A DNA stretch of 23,808 nt from a virus. The position numbers and the translations under genes were made by a program. Below are positions 7,118-13,765 of this stretch, piece by piece; within the stretch, counting starts at the first letter, position 1, and each line of letters starts with the position of its first letter. The notes beneath the pieces were generated by a model, which worked only from the letters and a program-made list of their open reading frames with translations, made no database searches and was not told the DNA's origin. Location of the stretch: IMG/VR virus record IMGVR_UViG_3300032242_001467, positions 1 to 23,808 of that record. The stretch is one strand, 5' to 3'.

Positions 7118-7521
7118 TTTATAAAAGGTAAAATTGCTAATTCTTTTGCTTTTGCCTCAACCATTATATCAACAGCAAAACCATACGTGTTAGGTAATTG
7201 TTTAATGTAATCTGAATGAGCTTGCGGTTTACTTCCTTCTTTACTTTCCGAATAATGTACAACGGGCTTTATATTCCAAGGCCAAGTTGATGCTGCTAAT
7301 TCTAATGCTTCATCTTCCGTTAATACGCCAGGACAAAATTTATAGTGATGGTAATCAAATACAATAGGAATACCAATTCTTTCGTGAATATACATCAAAT
7401 CACATACTGAATACATTGATGCTTTATCATCATTCTCTACTGTTAATCTACTACGAACTGAAATTGGATAATCTTTTAAAATTCTTACAAAATCTATCCA
7501 TTGCCGCAATCTTATCACCAT
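7114..7521 (-). CDS. uvsE: UV damage endonuclease UvsE/UVDE, C-terminal part (frameshifted)
   Basis: A 135-codon frame carrying the second half of UVDE. Real homology begins at about DFVRILKDYPISVRSRLTVE; the first 10 residues (MVIRLRQWID) are out-of-frame translation of the first half. It contains the later metal-site motifs: ENDDK, VFDYHHY, VVHYSES, AHSDYI and DIMVEAKAKE, so no catalytic residue appears lost. Removing one T from the TTTT run (AAAA at 7489-7492 on the plus strand) joins it to the upstream frame into a single 291-aa protein, the normal length. Its stop overlaps the next gene by ATGA, so translation to the end of this frame is probably maintained. Either a sequencing or homopolymer error, a +1 frameshift site, or a recent mutation explains the split. 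Confidence 0.85.
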   Translation of the reverse strand: MVIRLRQWIDFVRILKDYPISVRSRLTVENDDKASMYSVCDLMYIHERIGIPIVFDYHHYKFCPGVLTEDEALELAASTWPWNIKPVVHYSESKEGSKPQAHSDYIKQLPNTYGFAVDIMVEAKAKELAILPFIK

Positions 7522-7990
7522 ATACTCCGTTACAATGTATGTTAATTTTGTTATAAGGTGTTTTAGATAACCCCATCATATCAAATACTTTACCATGCAA
7601 TTCTAAATCAGCTATAGTCTTTTCAATTACGGATTCTTTAGGAGATACCAATACATTAAATGGACCGGGATGTGATGTAATACGAATACCCCAATACTTT
7701 GCAAAGTCACCAGCTTTTTTTAACTCACTCTTAATTTCTTTGTAATCTTTTAATTGAGTTAAATCCAATTGGTCACCCCAAGGTATTAAGGCAGATGATA
7801 AACGAAAGAATTTAATTCCGTTTAATCTATTCCACTCTAAAATTTTAATGATATCTTTTGCATTGAGTAATGCAAGTTCAGAAACATAATCCATTCCTTT
7901 TGCCTGAAAAGTTCTTTTAACCATTGTTCGGTTAGTAGTAACTTTTTTACCTATACTCATATTGATACATGCGTATCCTAAATTAGCCAT
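7451..7990 (-). CDS. uvsE: UV damage endonuclease UvsE/UVDE, N-terminal part (frameshifted)
   Basis: UVDE nicks DNA 5' to UV photoproducts and other lesions. It is a TIM-barrel enzyme with a metal cluster. This frame has the family start (LGYACINMSIG), RTF in the first helix, GIKFFRLSSALIPWG, the metal-site ITSHPGPFNVL, and KINIHCNGVYGDKIAAMDRF. After that Phe the frame runs into unrelated residues (CKNFKRLSNFSS) and stops, while the true continuation (VRILKDYPIS) is in the frame of the 7114-7521 segment. The start at 7990 is supported by a host-type promoter at 8013-8044. The gene heads the repair/nucleotide cluster down to the cupin. Confidence 0.88.
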   Translation of the reverse strand: MANLGYACINMSIGKKVTTNRTMVKRTFQAKGMDYVSELALLNAKDIIKILEWNRLNGIKFFRLSSALIPWGDQLDLTQLKDYKEIKSELKKAGDFAKYWGIRITSHPGPFNVLVSPKESVIEKTIADLELHGKVFDMMGLSKTPYNKINIHCNGVYGDKIAAMDRFCKNFKRLSNFSS

Positions 7991-8012
7991 TTCGATATAA
8001 TTTGTTGTTATA

Positions 8013-8044
8013 CAAATATACGAAAATTATTTGAATTTACCAAA
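8013..8044 (-). promoter_or_regulatory. Host-type promoter for the UvsE-oxygenase-ThyA cluster
   Basis: Minus strand -33 TTTG (8044-8041, continuing GGTA-like as TTTGGTA) and -7 TATATTTG (8020-8013, preceded by TTCG) with exactly 20 bases between. The leader to the uvsE start at 7990 is about 15-18 bases. Confidence 0.85.
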
Positions 8045-8046
8045 TA

Positions 8047-9336
8047 TTAATAAGATTTTCCTGAAAAGTCGTTTGGATATTGAGTATGTCTTACAAATTT
8101 TATCCAATAATTAACAGCATTTTGGTCATTTATCCATTTTGAACGGTCGTTCCAATCAAATCCGGTTTGAGCGTAATATGGAACATAATCTCTTATAACT
8201 TGTGCCCTATTTGGATGAGCAGTAATTGTATCTATTAATCCATCACCATTTGTATCATATCCATCGATTTCACCATCACCATCATAATCAATAGGTCTGT
8301 TAGAATAATCAGGTTTAAGATTAGCTAATTCAGTATCCATAACAGTGTTTGGAGCTTTTTCAACAATTTCTTCATTATATTCTTCTACAGCCTCTTTTAA
8401 TGCTTCATTTGGTTCAGTTGGGTTGTTTATAGCATCTACAAACACTTCGGCATCCTTTTCAGATGCTATTATAGGAGTTTCTTCGGGTTTATCACCATAT
8501 ACTTCATAATTCTTATAGTTTTCCTCCATTAAGTCATCTAAATTATCATATAAACCCATTTTTTGGTTATCTTCAACCATTTTACCAATTATTTCTTCTT
8601 TATCTTTCTTTTTTACACCAATTAATCCATTAAATGCGATAATTAGAGCGATTGCAAGAGGGTCAAACACTATTACAATCAAAAATATGAAGAATTTTAC
8701 TACATTTTTTAATTCTACACCAAAAGCTTCGGCAATAAAACGAAATCCACCTACTTCTTTCTCTAAACCTACGTTTTTTATCTTAATTTCGTTGATTTTT
8801 TCGTTATTTTTAGCGTTTTCATCTTGCAAAGTGGAAATTTTACCATTTATTGTAGCAACTTGCTTATCTTTACTATCAATAGAACGTAGTAAACGATTAT
8901 TAACCTTACCTTTCTCCAAAATTGTTGATTGAGTTGAAGATAATTGCCCTAATTGAGTATTTAATTGAGTAATTTGAGCCGTATTTTGCTCAATTTTAGT
9001 AGAATATACCAAAACTTCTCTATCTACTTGCTGTAATTGTAAAGATTGTGATTGGAAAGCGTTAGAAAGATATCCAAATATACCAGCAGAAGTAATCATC
9101 ATAAGAATTCCTACTGCTATTGTTAAATACCATTTGTTAAAACCCTTAATTTCATTCCACATTTGCTTCAAATATGTTGCAGCAACCAATTTAGCAAACT
9201 CTAATGAGCCTGCCATCACCATTACAGCCGTTGATGCTCCACTAAATAGTACACCCAATCCAGTTACTGAAAAGAATGCAGCACATCCGGCAATAATTAG
9301 GGCTGAAACTCCAACTAAGAACTTTAACCAATTCAT
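8047..9336 (-). CDS. Multi-pass membrane protein with coiled coil and Ca-binding-type loops
   Basis: A 429-aa protein with membrane helices at about 5-27, 28-52 and 70-92, then a long coiled-coil-like region (about 95-200, rich in Gln, Asn, Lys and Glu). A further hydrophobic segment at 213-240 contains FDPLAIALIIAFNGLIG. The rest is an acidic linker followed by a C-terminal domain. At about 345-370 it contains two tandem DxDxDG loops (DYDGDGEIDGYDTNGDGLID), the pattern of dockerin or thrombospondin-3 calcium loops. Proteins with this N-terminal layout (GVLFSGA...AGSLEFAKLVAATY) occur in other T4-like phages, but the function is not known to me. It starts one base after the stop of the 59-aa gene and is the last gene before the UvsE promoter. 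Confidence 0.8.
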   Translation of the reverse strand: MNWLKFLVGVSALIIAGCAAFFSVTGLGVLFSGASTAVMVMAGSLEFAKLVAATYLKQMWNEIKGFNKWYLTIAVGILMMITSAGIFGYLSNAFQSQSLQLQQVDREVLVYSTKIEQNTAQITQLNTQLGQLSSTQSTILEKGKVNNRLLRSIDSKDKQVATINGKISTLQDENAKNNEKINEIKIKNVGLEKEVGGFRFIAEAFGVELKNVVKFFIFLIVIVFDPLAIALIIAFNGLIGVKKKDKEEIIGKMVEDNQKMGLYDNLDDLMEENYKNYEVYGDKPEETPIIASEKDAEVFVDAINNPTEPNEALKEAVEEYNEEIVEKAPNTVMDTELANLKPDYSNRPIDYDGDGEIDGYDTNGDGLIDTITAHPNRAQVIRDYVPYYAQTGFDWNDRSKWINDQNAVNYWIKFVRHTQYPNDFSGKSY

Positions 9337-9337
9337 A

Positions 9338-9517
9338 TTATGCTAAATCTACTATATTTGTAGTTAATTCTATTAATCTTTCAATCTCTTTTGTTAAACG
9401 AATTGCTTCCTCTTGATTAGCAGGTCTTTCTCCACTTAACATTTCTAAAATAACTTTAGCTCTTTTATTAATTGCTTCTAAGTTTTCTTGAGCTCTTTGT
9501 TTGTATTCAGGTTTCAT
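9338..9517 (-). CDS. Small helical protein (59 aa)
   Basis: The frame runs from ATG 9517-9515 to TAA 9340-9338. The protein is a charged helical hairpin: helix 1 MKPEYKQRAQENLEAINKRA, a turn at SGERPANQ, then helix 2 ending LTTNIVDLA. It directly precedes the 429-aa membrane protein gene with one base between and follows the terminator and ATATTTAT motif downstream of Hsp20, so it begins its own unit. No family recognised. Confidence 0.7.
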   Translation of the reverse strand: MKPEYKQRAQENLEAINKRAKVILEMLSGERPANQEEAIRLTKEIERLIELTTNIVDLA

Positions 9518-9532
9518 AATATTTCTTTATAT

Positions 9533-9540
9533 ATAAATAT
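9533..9540 (-). promoter_or_regulatory. Candidate late promoter (ATATTTAT) for the 59-aa/429-aa unit
   Basis: The minus strand reads TATATTTATATATAAAG about 15 bases upstream of the start at 9517. It lies immediately after the Hsp20 terminator, where a new transcript must begin, and no host-type promoter is present here. This is the best-placed copy of the motif. Confidence 0.5.
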
Positions 9541-9545
9541 ACTCA

Positions 9546-9575
9546 AAATAAAAATGAGGGTGAATAATCACCCCC
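9546..9575 (-). terminator. Intrinsic terminator after Hsp20
   Basis: Plus-strand arms GAGGGTGA (9556-9563) and TCACCCCC (9568-9575) give an 8-bp stem with one G-T pair and a 4-base loop. On the minus strand it is followed by ATTTTTATTTT. It lies 31 bases past the hsp20 stop. Confidence 0.85.
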
Positions 9576-9605
9576 ACCTATTGTTAGTTTTTTTGTTTAG
9601 TTAAA

Positions 9606-10085
9606 TTAACCAATTGAAATTGTTCGTTTCTTTGGTTTTTCAGGTTCTCTTTTTGGTATTGCTAATTCCAATACACCATCTTCAAATGATGCTTTTACAT
9701 TATCTAAATCAAAGATTTTAGAATCAGCTGTAAAACTTCTTAAGAATGAAGAGCGTTTAACTTCTCTACGAAGATATACTCCACCTTCTTTCTCAGGTGC
9801 TTTAGATGATTTTTCTCCTTTTAGTGTAATTACATCACCATCTACATCGATAGTAATTTGTTCTTTAGTTAAACCCGGAACTTCTGCTACAATCTCAATA
9901 CGGTCATCAAAATTAATGATGTCACATTTTGGATAAGCTGCTTGTTGAAATGCGTTTATACCAATTTCCTTTGATAATTCAGGAAATGATTCTGAAAATA
10001 CTTTATCAAATAAAGTATCCAGTGGTGAGAAGAACTCGTCCCTAAATTGGGGAATAGGGAATCCCTTTTGAATTTGTGCTTTCAT
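9606..10085 (-). CDS. Hsp20/alpha-crystallin small heat shock protein
   Basis: A 159-aa ATP-independent chaperone. The alpha-crystallin domain spans about 52-148: YPKCDIINFDDRIEIVAEVP, then GLTKEQITIDVDGDVITLKG, YLRREVKRSSFLRSF and the conserved ASFEDGVLELAIPK. The C-terminal tail carries the I-x-I motif (ISI in RTISIG) used for oligomer assembly. The N-terminal arm includes FFSPLDTLFDKVF. Hsp20 genes are typical of T4-like phages, where they probably protect virion proteins during assembly. The RBS is AAGGTAAAAATG. An unusually long leader (about 75 bases) with two hairpins lies upstream, and a strong terminator follows. Confidence 0.95.
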   Translation of the reverse strand: MKAQIQKGFPIPQFRDEFFSPLDTLFDKVFSESFPELSKEIGINAFQQAAYPKCDIINFDDRIEIVAEVPGLTKEQITIDVDGDVITLKGEKSSKAPEKEGGVYLRREVKRSSFLRSFTADSKIFDLDNVKASFEDGVLELAIPKREPEKPKKRTISIG

Positions 10086-10113
10086 TTTTACCTTGTTTTT
10101 AAGCGTTAAGTTT

Positions 10114-10160
10114 GTATCTCCTTTTGGATGATACGCCGATATGCTGGTCAGCTCTATCGG
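10114..10160 (-). promoter_or_regulatory. Structured 5' leader of hsp20 (two hairpins)
   Basis: Hairpin 1 has outer arms CCGATA (10136-10141) and TATCGG (10155-10160) and an inner GCT/AGC pair. It sits at the expected 5' end of the transcript. Hairpin 2 has arms GTATC (10114-10118) and GATAC (10130-10134), with an inner CC/GG pair that encloses AGGAG. The start codon is about 30 bases further on with its own AAGG. Other leaders in the window are short and unstructured, so this may be a translational or stability control element. A thermometer role is speculation. Confidence 0.4.
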
Positions 10161-10163
10161 TTT

Positions 10164-10171
10164 ATAAATAT
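10164..10171 (-). promoter_or_regulatory. Candidate late promoter (ATATTTAT) for hsp20
   Basis: The minus strand reads TATATTTATAAACC just before the hairpin leader, in the gap between the HD gene stop (10179) and hsp20. Confidence 0.4.
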
Positions 10172-10178
10172 AATGAAA

Positions 10179-10844
10179 TTAAAAATTAATTCCATTCTTA
10201 TATTCACTATTTTCAATTCGGCAACTCATATGGTCTGCCCAATGTAGTAAGTAAGGTAATTCAGTCTTTAACTGAAAGTTCTCATCGTATGAAATAAAAT
10301 ACTTTTCGTTTCCTTTATTATACAATCCATCTGCTAACATAATACCCAACATTTCTTTTTGAGTAAATTGGATTCCATAATGTTGTAATGTCCAAAGAGC
10401 TCTATGTGTAACATCCATATAATGAATATCAGGATTTTGTTTAAATAAAGAACCCTGATTCTTACGATGCCAATCTGATTCTTGCTCTACATAATATGGT
10501 TTACCTAAATCACCCAACTTTCCTAAGTCGTGATGTAGTGCTGCAAATAATAATTCCTCAACTTCAAAGTCTATAATGCCACCATTCTCTTTGAATTGTT
10601 TCATTTGTCCAATTGCGTTTTTACATACATTCATAATATGGTCAATATAACCACCAGCATATGCCGAATGAAAATGCGCCTTACCACTTGCCGGCGCCAT
10701 TAATAATTCCATACCTAATTGGTCTTCGGAATACATATGTAATAACTTCTCCAATCTTTCGGGTTGTGAAGCAAATGCTTTCTTTACGAAGGTTATAAAC
10801 TTATCATAGTTAGCCTTCAATTGTTGTTCTGTGTAATTTCTCAT
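10179..10844 (-). CDS. HD-domain phosphohydrolase
   Basis: A 221-aa protein of the HD superfamily. It has an upstream His cluster (KAHFHSAYAGGYIDH, 55-69), the defining HD pair in AALHHDLGK (101-109, H105-D106), and a late Asp in LLHWADHMS that completes the H...HD...D metal set. HD enzymes hydrolyse phosphoester bonds in nucleotides or nucleic acids. The substrate here is unknown; nucleotide turnover fits the neighbouring deoxyribonucleotidase and ThyA. The promoter 10849-10880 is so close to ATG 10844 that the mRNA may be leaderless or nearly so. Confidence 0.85.
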   Translation of the reverse strand: MRNYTEQQLKANYDKFITFVKKAFASQPERLEKLLHMYSEDQLGMELLMAPASGKAHFHSAYAGGYIDHIMNVCKNAIGQMKQFKENGGIIDFEVEELLFAALHHDLGKLGDLGKPYYVEQESDWHRKNQGSLFKQNPDIHYMDVTHRALWTLQHYGIQFTQKEMLGIMLADGLYNKGNEKYFISYDENFQLKTELPYLLHWADHMSCRIENSEYKNGINF

Positions 10845-10848
10845 AATA

Positions 10849-10880
10849 CAAATATACGATTTATTTTTTAATTCTCCAAA
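10849..10880 (-). promoter_or_regulatory. Host-type promoter for the HD gene
   Basis: Minus strand -33 TTTG (10880-10877) and -7 TATATTTG (10856-10849, preceded by TCG), 20 bases apart. It overlaps the last codons of the 141-aa gene. Only 4 bases separate the -7 element from the start codon. Confidence 0.75.
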
Positions 10881-11293
10881 TTTTCTTCTATTTCTTTTTT
10901 AGTAAGGGCTCTATAAAGTATTTCTAATTCTTCTTCTGAAGTACACATTCCCAATCCATCCATATCTAGTAATTCAACAAAAAATGTATTAGGCTTTAAT
11001 CCCATATCTTTTATTAAGGCTGTTTCATCCGAAGCATTTGATACTAATGTAGTAGCAAATTTATCATCATCATCTTTAGGTAAAGGTAATGAATAAAAAA
11101 ATGGTGCATTTTCATCGTTTGGTTCATCAAATATTTCTTCCTCATCTTCTTCTTTATACATACCTTCACCAAAAATTTCATCAGGTCCAAATTCTCCTAT
11201 TGGGTCACCAACTTTATGTTTTTTCCAACGTTGCCTAATAAAAGTTTCTTCGGTGATTGGTGTTAGTGGTAATTTAATTTCTTTTTTTCTCAT
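10868..11293 (-). CDS. Acidic protein of unknown function (141 aa)
   Basis: A soluble, very acidic protein. It has a basic N-terminal patch (MRKKEIKLPL, then RQRWKKHKVG), a long Asp/Glu-rich middle (about 38-62 and 74-78) that is probably disordered, and a helical acidic C-terminus (TSEEELEILYRALTKKEIEE). No family recognised. It overlaps the lipoprotein gene by one base, and the HD promoter lies over its 3' end. Confidence 0.7.
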   Translation of the reverse strand: MRKKEIKLPLTPITEETFIRQRWKKHKVGDPIGEFGPDEIFGEGMYKEEDEEEIFDEPNDENAPFFYSLPLPKDDDDKFATTLVSNASDETALIKDMGLKPNTFFVELLDMDGLGMCTSEEELEILYRALTKKEIEENLEN

Positions 11294-11832
11294 TATTCTA
11301 AAACTATTTTTGTATAAATTATTTTATTTGATAAACTATGTGTTGCTTTTATAATCATTGTATCTCTTTTCATTTCTGAAATAGGAGCTATAATTGTATT
11401 TATTTCACCATTAGTTCCGCTATATGATGATTTGTTTATTGTTGGTACTAATTCATCTTTAGATACTATCATTGGTGGTAATTTAATTATTGTATATTGG
11501 CCTGTATAATAGTTGATGTATGATTTAGTAATATAAGCTGAAGTATCTCCTTTACGAATCCACCAATATAAATTACTTTCCCATTCAATATTTTCAGCAG
11601 GTATTGGTTCTTTACCATTAACTAAAATTCTACCAGTAACTCTATATGGTTGTTGATTAGAATTTGGAATTAATTTCAAATGATAAAATCCGTTAGTATC
11701 AATTGCTAATGATTTTGTACCGGTTTGAGTTAATACTGAATCAATTGAGAATGTATAGTTTTTTTGAGGAACTATGGTATCTTTTTTTGTACATGCTGCA
11801 AATAAAATTAAGAGGGGTATTAACTTTTTCAT
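11293..11832 (-). CDS. Predicted lipoprotein (179 aa)
   Basis: The N-terminus MKKLIPLLILFAAC is a lipoprotein signal with lipobox FAAC and lipidated C14. The mature chain (TKKDTIVPQ...) is beta-rich and has no recognised domain. Residues after Cys are Lys-Lys-Asp, so the acidic surface-export signal known in some Bacteroidota is not obvious and a periplasm-facing location is as likely. Phage lipoproteins are often involved in superinfection exclusion, for example T5 Llp, which blocks its TonB-dependent receptor FhuA. That parallel is only an inference. The gene lies one base after the deoxyribonucleotidase gene and overlaps the next gene by one base, all under promoter 12318-12349. Confidence 0.8.
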   Translation of the reverse strand: MKKLIPLLILFAACTKKDTIVPQKNYTFSIDSVLTQTGTKSLAIDTNGFYHLKLIPNSNQQPYRVTGRILVNGKEPIPAENIEWESNLYWWIRKGDTSAYITKSYINYYTGQYTIIKLPPMIVSKDELVPTINKSSYSGTNGEINTIIAPISEMKRDTMIIKATHSLSNKIIYTKIVLE

Positions 11833-11833
11833 A

Positions 11834-12295
11834 TTATAATAAATGTTTTAAAACGGCTTCCCAATTAGGAAACTCATCAGTTGCAAAATGTATGTGTTCA
11901 CCTTTAAAATCACCAGCACCATTTGCGGTTCTATCATCAATTAGATAATCACCAATCAATAAATTCTTTAAATGTGTAATAGCCATTTTCTTATGGAAGA
12001 TTCTACCAAAGTGTTCTTCAATCCAAAATCTTTTATCCATAGCTGCCATTGGATTACCCCAAGGTGCTGCCGTAGCAATATACAATTCATACTTACCACT
12101 AGCTACTAATTTATGGATAGATTCAATAGCTCCTTCAATTGGTGGTGGATTTCTGAATATACCAGGTATGTGGTCATATCTACCTTTGTAATTATCTTTT
12201 AAGAATGTATTTTCTAAAATAGAGTTTTCAACATGCTTTCCAAAATTAACCAAAACACCATCCATATCAATCCATAAAATCTTTTTATTTGTCAT
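11834..12295 (-). CDS. 5'(3')-deoxyribonucleotidase-like HAD hydrolase
   Basis: A 153-aa HAD-family enzyme resembling the NT5C group, which dephosphorylates deoxynucleoside monophosphates. Motif I is DMDGVLVNF (10-18) with nucleophile D10 and general acid D12. Motif II is the Thr in YIATAAPW (72-79). A Lys follows in KNLLIGDYLI, and motif IV is the acidic GDYLIDDR (115-122). The ATAAPW segment is typical of NT5C-like proteins. With ThyA and the HD protein it fits control of the dNTP pool during infection. The promoter is 23 bases upstream of the start. Confidence 0.88.
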   Translation of the reverse strand: MTNKKILWIDMDGVLVNFGKHVENSILENTFLKDNYKGRYDHIPGIFRNPPPIEGAIESIHKLVASGKYELYIATAAPWGNPMAAMDKRFWIEEHFGRIFHKKMAITHLKNLLIGDYLIDDRTANGAGDFKGEHIHFATDEFPNWEAVLKHLL

Positions 12296-12317
12296 ATTCT
12301 TATCATTTGTTACATAG

Positions 12318-12349
12318 TAAAGATACGAAAAATACCCGAAACTACCAAG
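12318..12349 (-). promoter_or_regulatory. Host-type promoter for the nucleotidase-lipoprotein unit
   Basis: Minus strand -33 CTTGGTA (core 12349-12346) and -7 TATCTTTA (12325-12318, preceded by TTCG), 20 bases apart. The first base of the -33 and the last base of the -7 depart from TTTG, but the surrounding bases match the other copies. Confidence 0.7.
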
Positions 12350-12378
12350 CTTTTCCAGTCTATTAAGAAATAAATTTT

Positions 12379-12463
12379 GTTGATAATCAATGAGTTATGA
12401 GGGCAAAAAATAACCCGTTGAAAATCAACGAGTTATAATTTATTGTAAATCAACCAGTTATGA
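12379..12463. repeat. Three imperfect 22-bp direct repeats
   Basis: Copies at 12379-12400, 12417-12438 and 12442-12463 share the pattern GTTGAxAATCAACxAGTTAT. Copy starts are 38 and 25 bases apart. Each copy contains a short internal GTTGA/TCAAC-type inverted repeat, perfect in the middle copy. They lie in the gap between PhoH and the nucleotidase gene. Possible roles are protein-binding iterons or a repeated terminator-like structure; I cannot decide. Confidence 0.65.
12405..12435 (-). terminator. Intrinsic terminator after PhoH
   Basis: Arms TAACCCGTTGA (12411-12421) and TCAACGAGTTA (12425-12435) form an 11-bp stem with one mismatch and a 3-base loop. On the minus strand it is followed by a T run (12410-12405). 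It is built from the middle copy of the 22-bp repeat and ends the PhoH unit 36 bases after the stop. Confidence 0.65.
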
Positions 12464-12470
12464 ATATATA

Positions 12471-13301
12471 TTAATTTTCTACTATATGTACTCCCTCTAT
12501 AAGTTCCCCTTCAGATGGGGCTTCTAAGTTTAACTCAAATGAATTACTTTCACCTAATATAATTTCTTCTTGCAGTTCATATCTTTCTAATACTCTTTTA
12601 ACAATACCAGAACGAATACAATCCGATGCTGTAAATTCTATTTGATAAGCTCCCTTCATTCCTGCTAATCTTCTCCATATATCATAGAATCCACTTTTAG
12701 TATAAGCAGGTGAACCATTATCTTTATATTTATCACATTGAGAAAGGTCACCTTCAATAACTAATTTTGAATCATCTGAAATACGAGTGATTAAAGTTTT
12801 TAATTGTAGTGGTGATGCATTTTGTGCTTCATCTAAAATGATATAACTCTTTTCAAAGTTGATACCTCTTAAAAAGTTCATTACTCTAAACTCAATCTTT
12901 TTGTTTTCAATTAATTTTTTAACTTCAACAGGTCCTATAATTTTGTTTAAGATAAATAAAGATGATTCATTATGTACTTCTATCTTCTCCATCAAATCGC
13001 CAGGTAAATGACCTAACTTATCTTCGTTACCAACATCAACGGTTGGATTAATGATAATAAGTTTTTCTATTGGTGATGATTTATGTAATAATAATTCTAA
13101 TCCTTTTTGTATTGAAATGTAAGTTTTTCCAGCTCCGGCCAATGCATGAGCCATTATAATGTTATTCCCTTCGTTTTCTATTGCTTTGTAAAATCTCTTT
13201 TGGTTTCTTGTTTTAAATTTAATTCTCTTTATAACTTTTGGTAGTGAATGTACTACTGTTTCTAATTCTTCCAAACTTTGCAATTTCTCTTTCCTTGCCA
13301 T
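12471..13301 (-). CDS. phoH: PhoH-like ATPase
   Basis: A 276-aa P-loop ATPase of the PhoH family, widespread in T4-like phages. Walker A is AGAGKT (55-60) in the conserved HALAGAGKTYIS. INPTVDVGNEDKLGHLPGD (84-102) is the family's substrate-region signature (usually RP..... G.LPG). Walker B is IILDEAQN (154-161), and DLSQCD is the following conserved patch. The family is thought to act on RNA, but the phage role is not established. The start at 13301 has AAGGAC just before ATG. It follows the 119-aa gene by 19 bases and is closed by a terminator. Confidence 0.93.
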   Translation of the reverse strand: MARKEKLQSLEELETVVHSLPKVIKRIKFKTRNQKRFYKAIENEGNNIIMAHALAGAGKTYISIQKGLELLLHKSSPIEKLIIINPTVDVGNEDKLGHLPGDLMEKIEVHNESSLFILNKIIGPVEVKKLIENKKIEFRVMNFLRGINFEKSYIILDEAQNASPLQLKTLITRISDDSKLVIEGDLSQCDKYKDNGSPAYTKSGFYDIWRRLAGMKGAYQIEFTASDCIRSGIVKRVLERYELQEEIILGESNSFELNLEAPSEGELIEGVHIVEN

Positions 13302-13320
13302 GTCCTTTTATTTTGTTTTA

Positions 13321-13680
13321 CTAAGAATTTATAACTAAAGATGGAGCTTTCTTTTTAACTCTACCTCTTTTTTTACTTTTTAATAAATTTATTCCATTAT
13401 GTATTTCTCTACACAATTCATATTTTTCCAAATTAATACACAATTGAAGAAGATACTCTAAGGCAAGTAAATAATCTTTACTTTCAATTGTTGAAACAAT
13501 TCCAGATTGTTTAAAGCGGATTAAAATGATTTGTGATTTTTTTGATTGGTATGCTGAGAGTATTCGCTGAAATGTTTGTATGATAAAATCATCTCCAAAT
13601 AATGATAGATATTCTTTAACAATAGTTGTATTACTATCTAAATATCTTTTCCAGCTTACAGTTGATTGTACTCTAGCCAT
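13321..13680 (-). CDS. Small helical basic protein of unknown function (119 aa)
   Basis: A mostly helical protein (helices around 12-50 and 66-100) with a strongly basic C-terminus (LKSKKRGRVKKKAPSL), which suggests nucleic-acid binding. No family recognised. It is the first gene of the PhoH unit. No good host-type promoter is upstream; a lone -7-like TATCTTTA lies at 13740-13747 without a -33 at the right distance. A large inverted repeat (13680-13723) covers its translation start. Confidence 0.7.
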   Translation of the reverse strand: MARVQSTVSWKRYLDSNTTIVKEYLSLFGDDFIIQTFQRILSAYQSKKSQIILIRFKQSGIVSTIESKDYLLALEYLLQLCINLEKYELCREIHNGINLLKSKKRGRVKKKAPSLVINS

Positions 13681-13723
13681 TTAAAACATTTAATTACTTA
13701 TAAGTATTATCGAATGTTTTAAA
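13680..13723 (-). promoter_or_regulatory. Inverted repeat over the translation start of the 119-aa gene
   Basis: Perfect 11-base arms TTTAAAACATT (13680-13690) and AATGTTTTAAA (13713-13723). Inside is a 12-base perfect palindrome TACTTATAAGTA (13695-13706). In the mRNA one arm ends on the A of the start codon, so folding would cover the ribosome-binding region. It could equally be a DNA operator. Confidence 0.5.
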
Positions 13724-13765
13724 TCACTTATATTTTTGTTAAAGATATATCATCTTTTAATCAAA

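Noticed and set aside
7114-7521. A separate gene of 135 codons
   Set aside because: Its first residues are out-of-frame UvsE sequence and the rest is the missing half of UvsE, so it is treated as part of one split gene.
12379-12463. Short repeats as a CRISPR array
   Set aside because: Only three imperfect copies with unequal spacing of 16 and 3 bases, and no cas genes.
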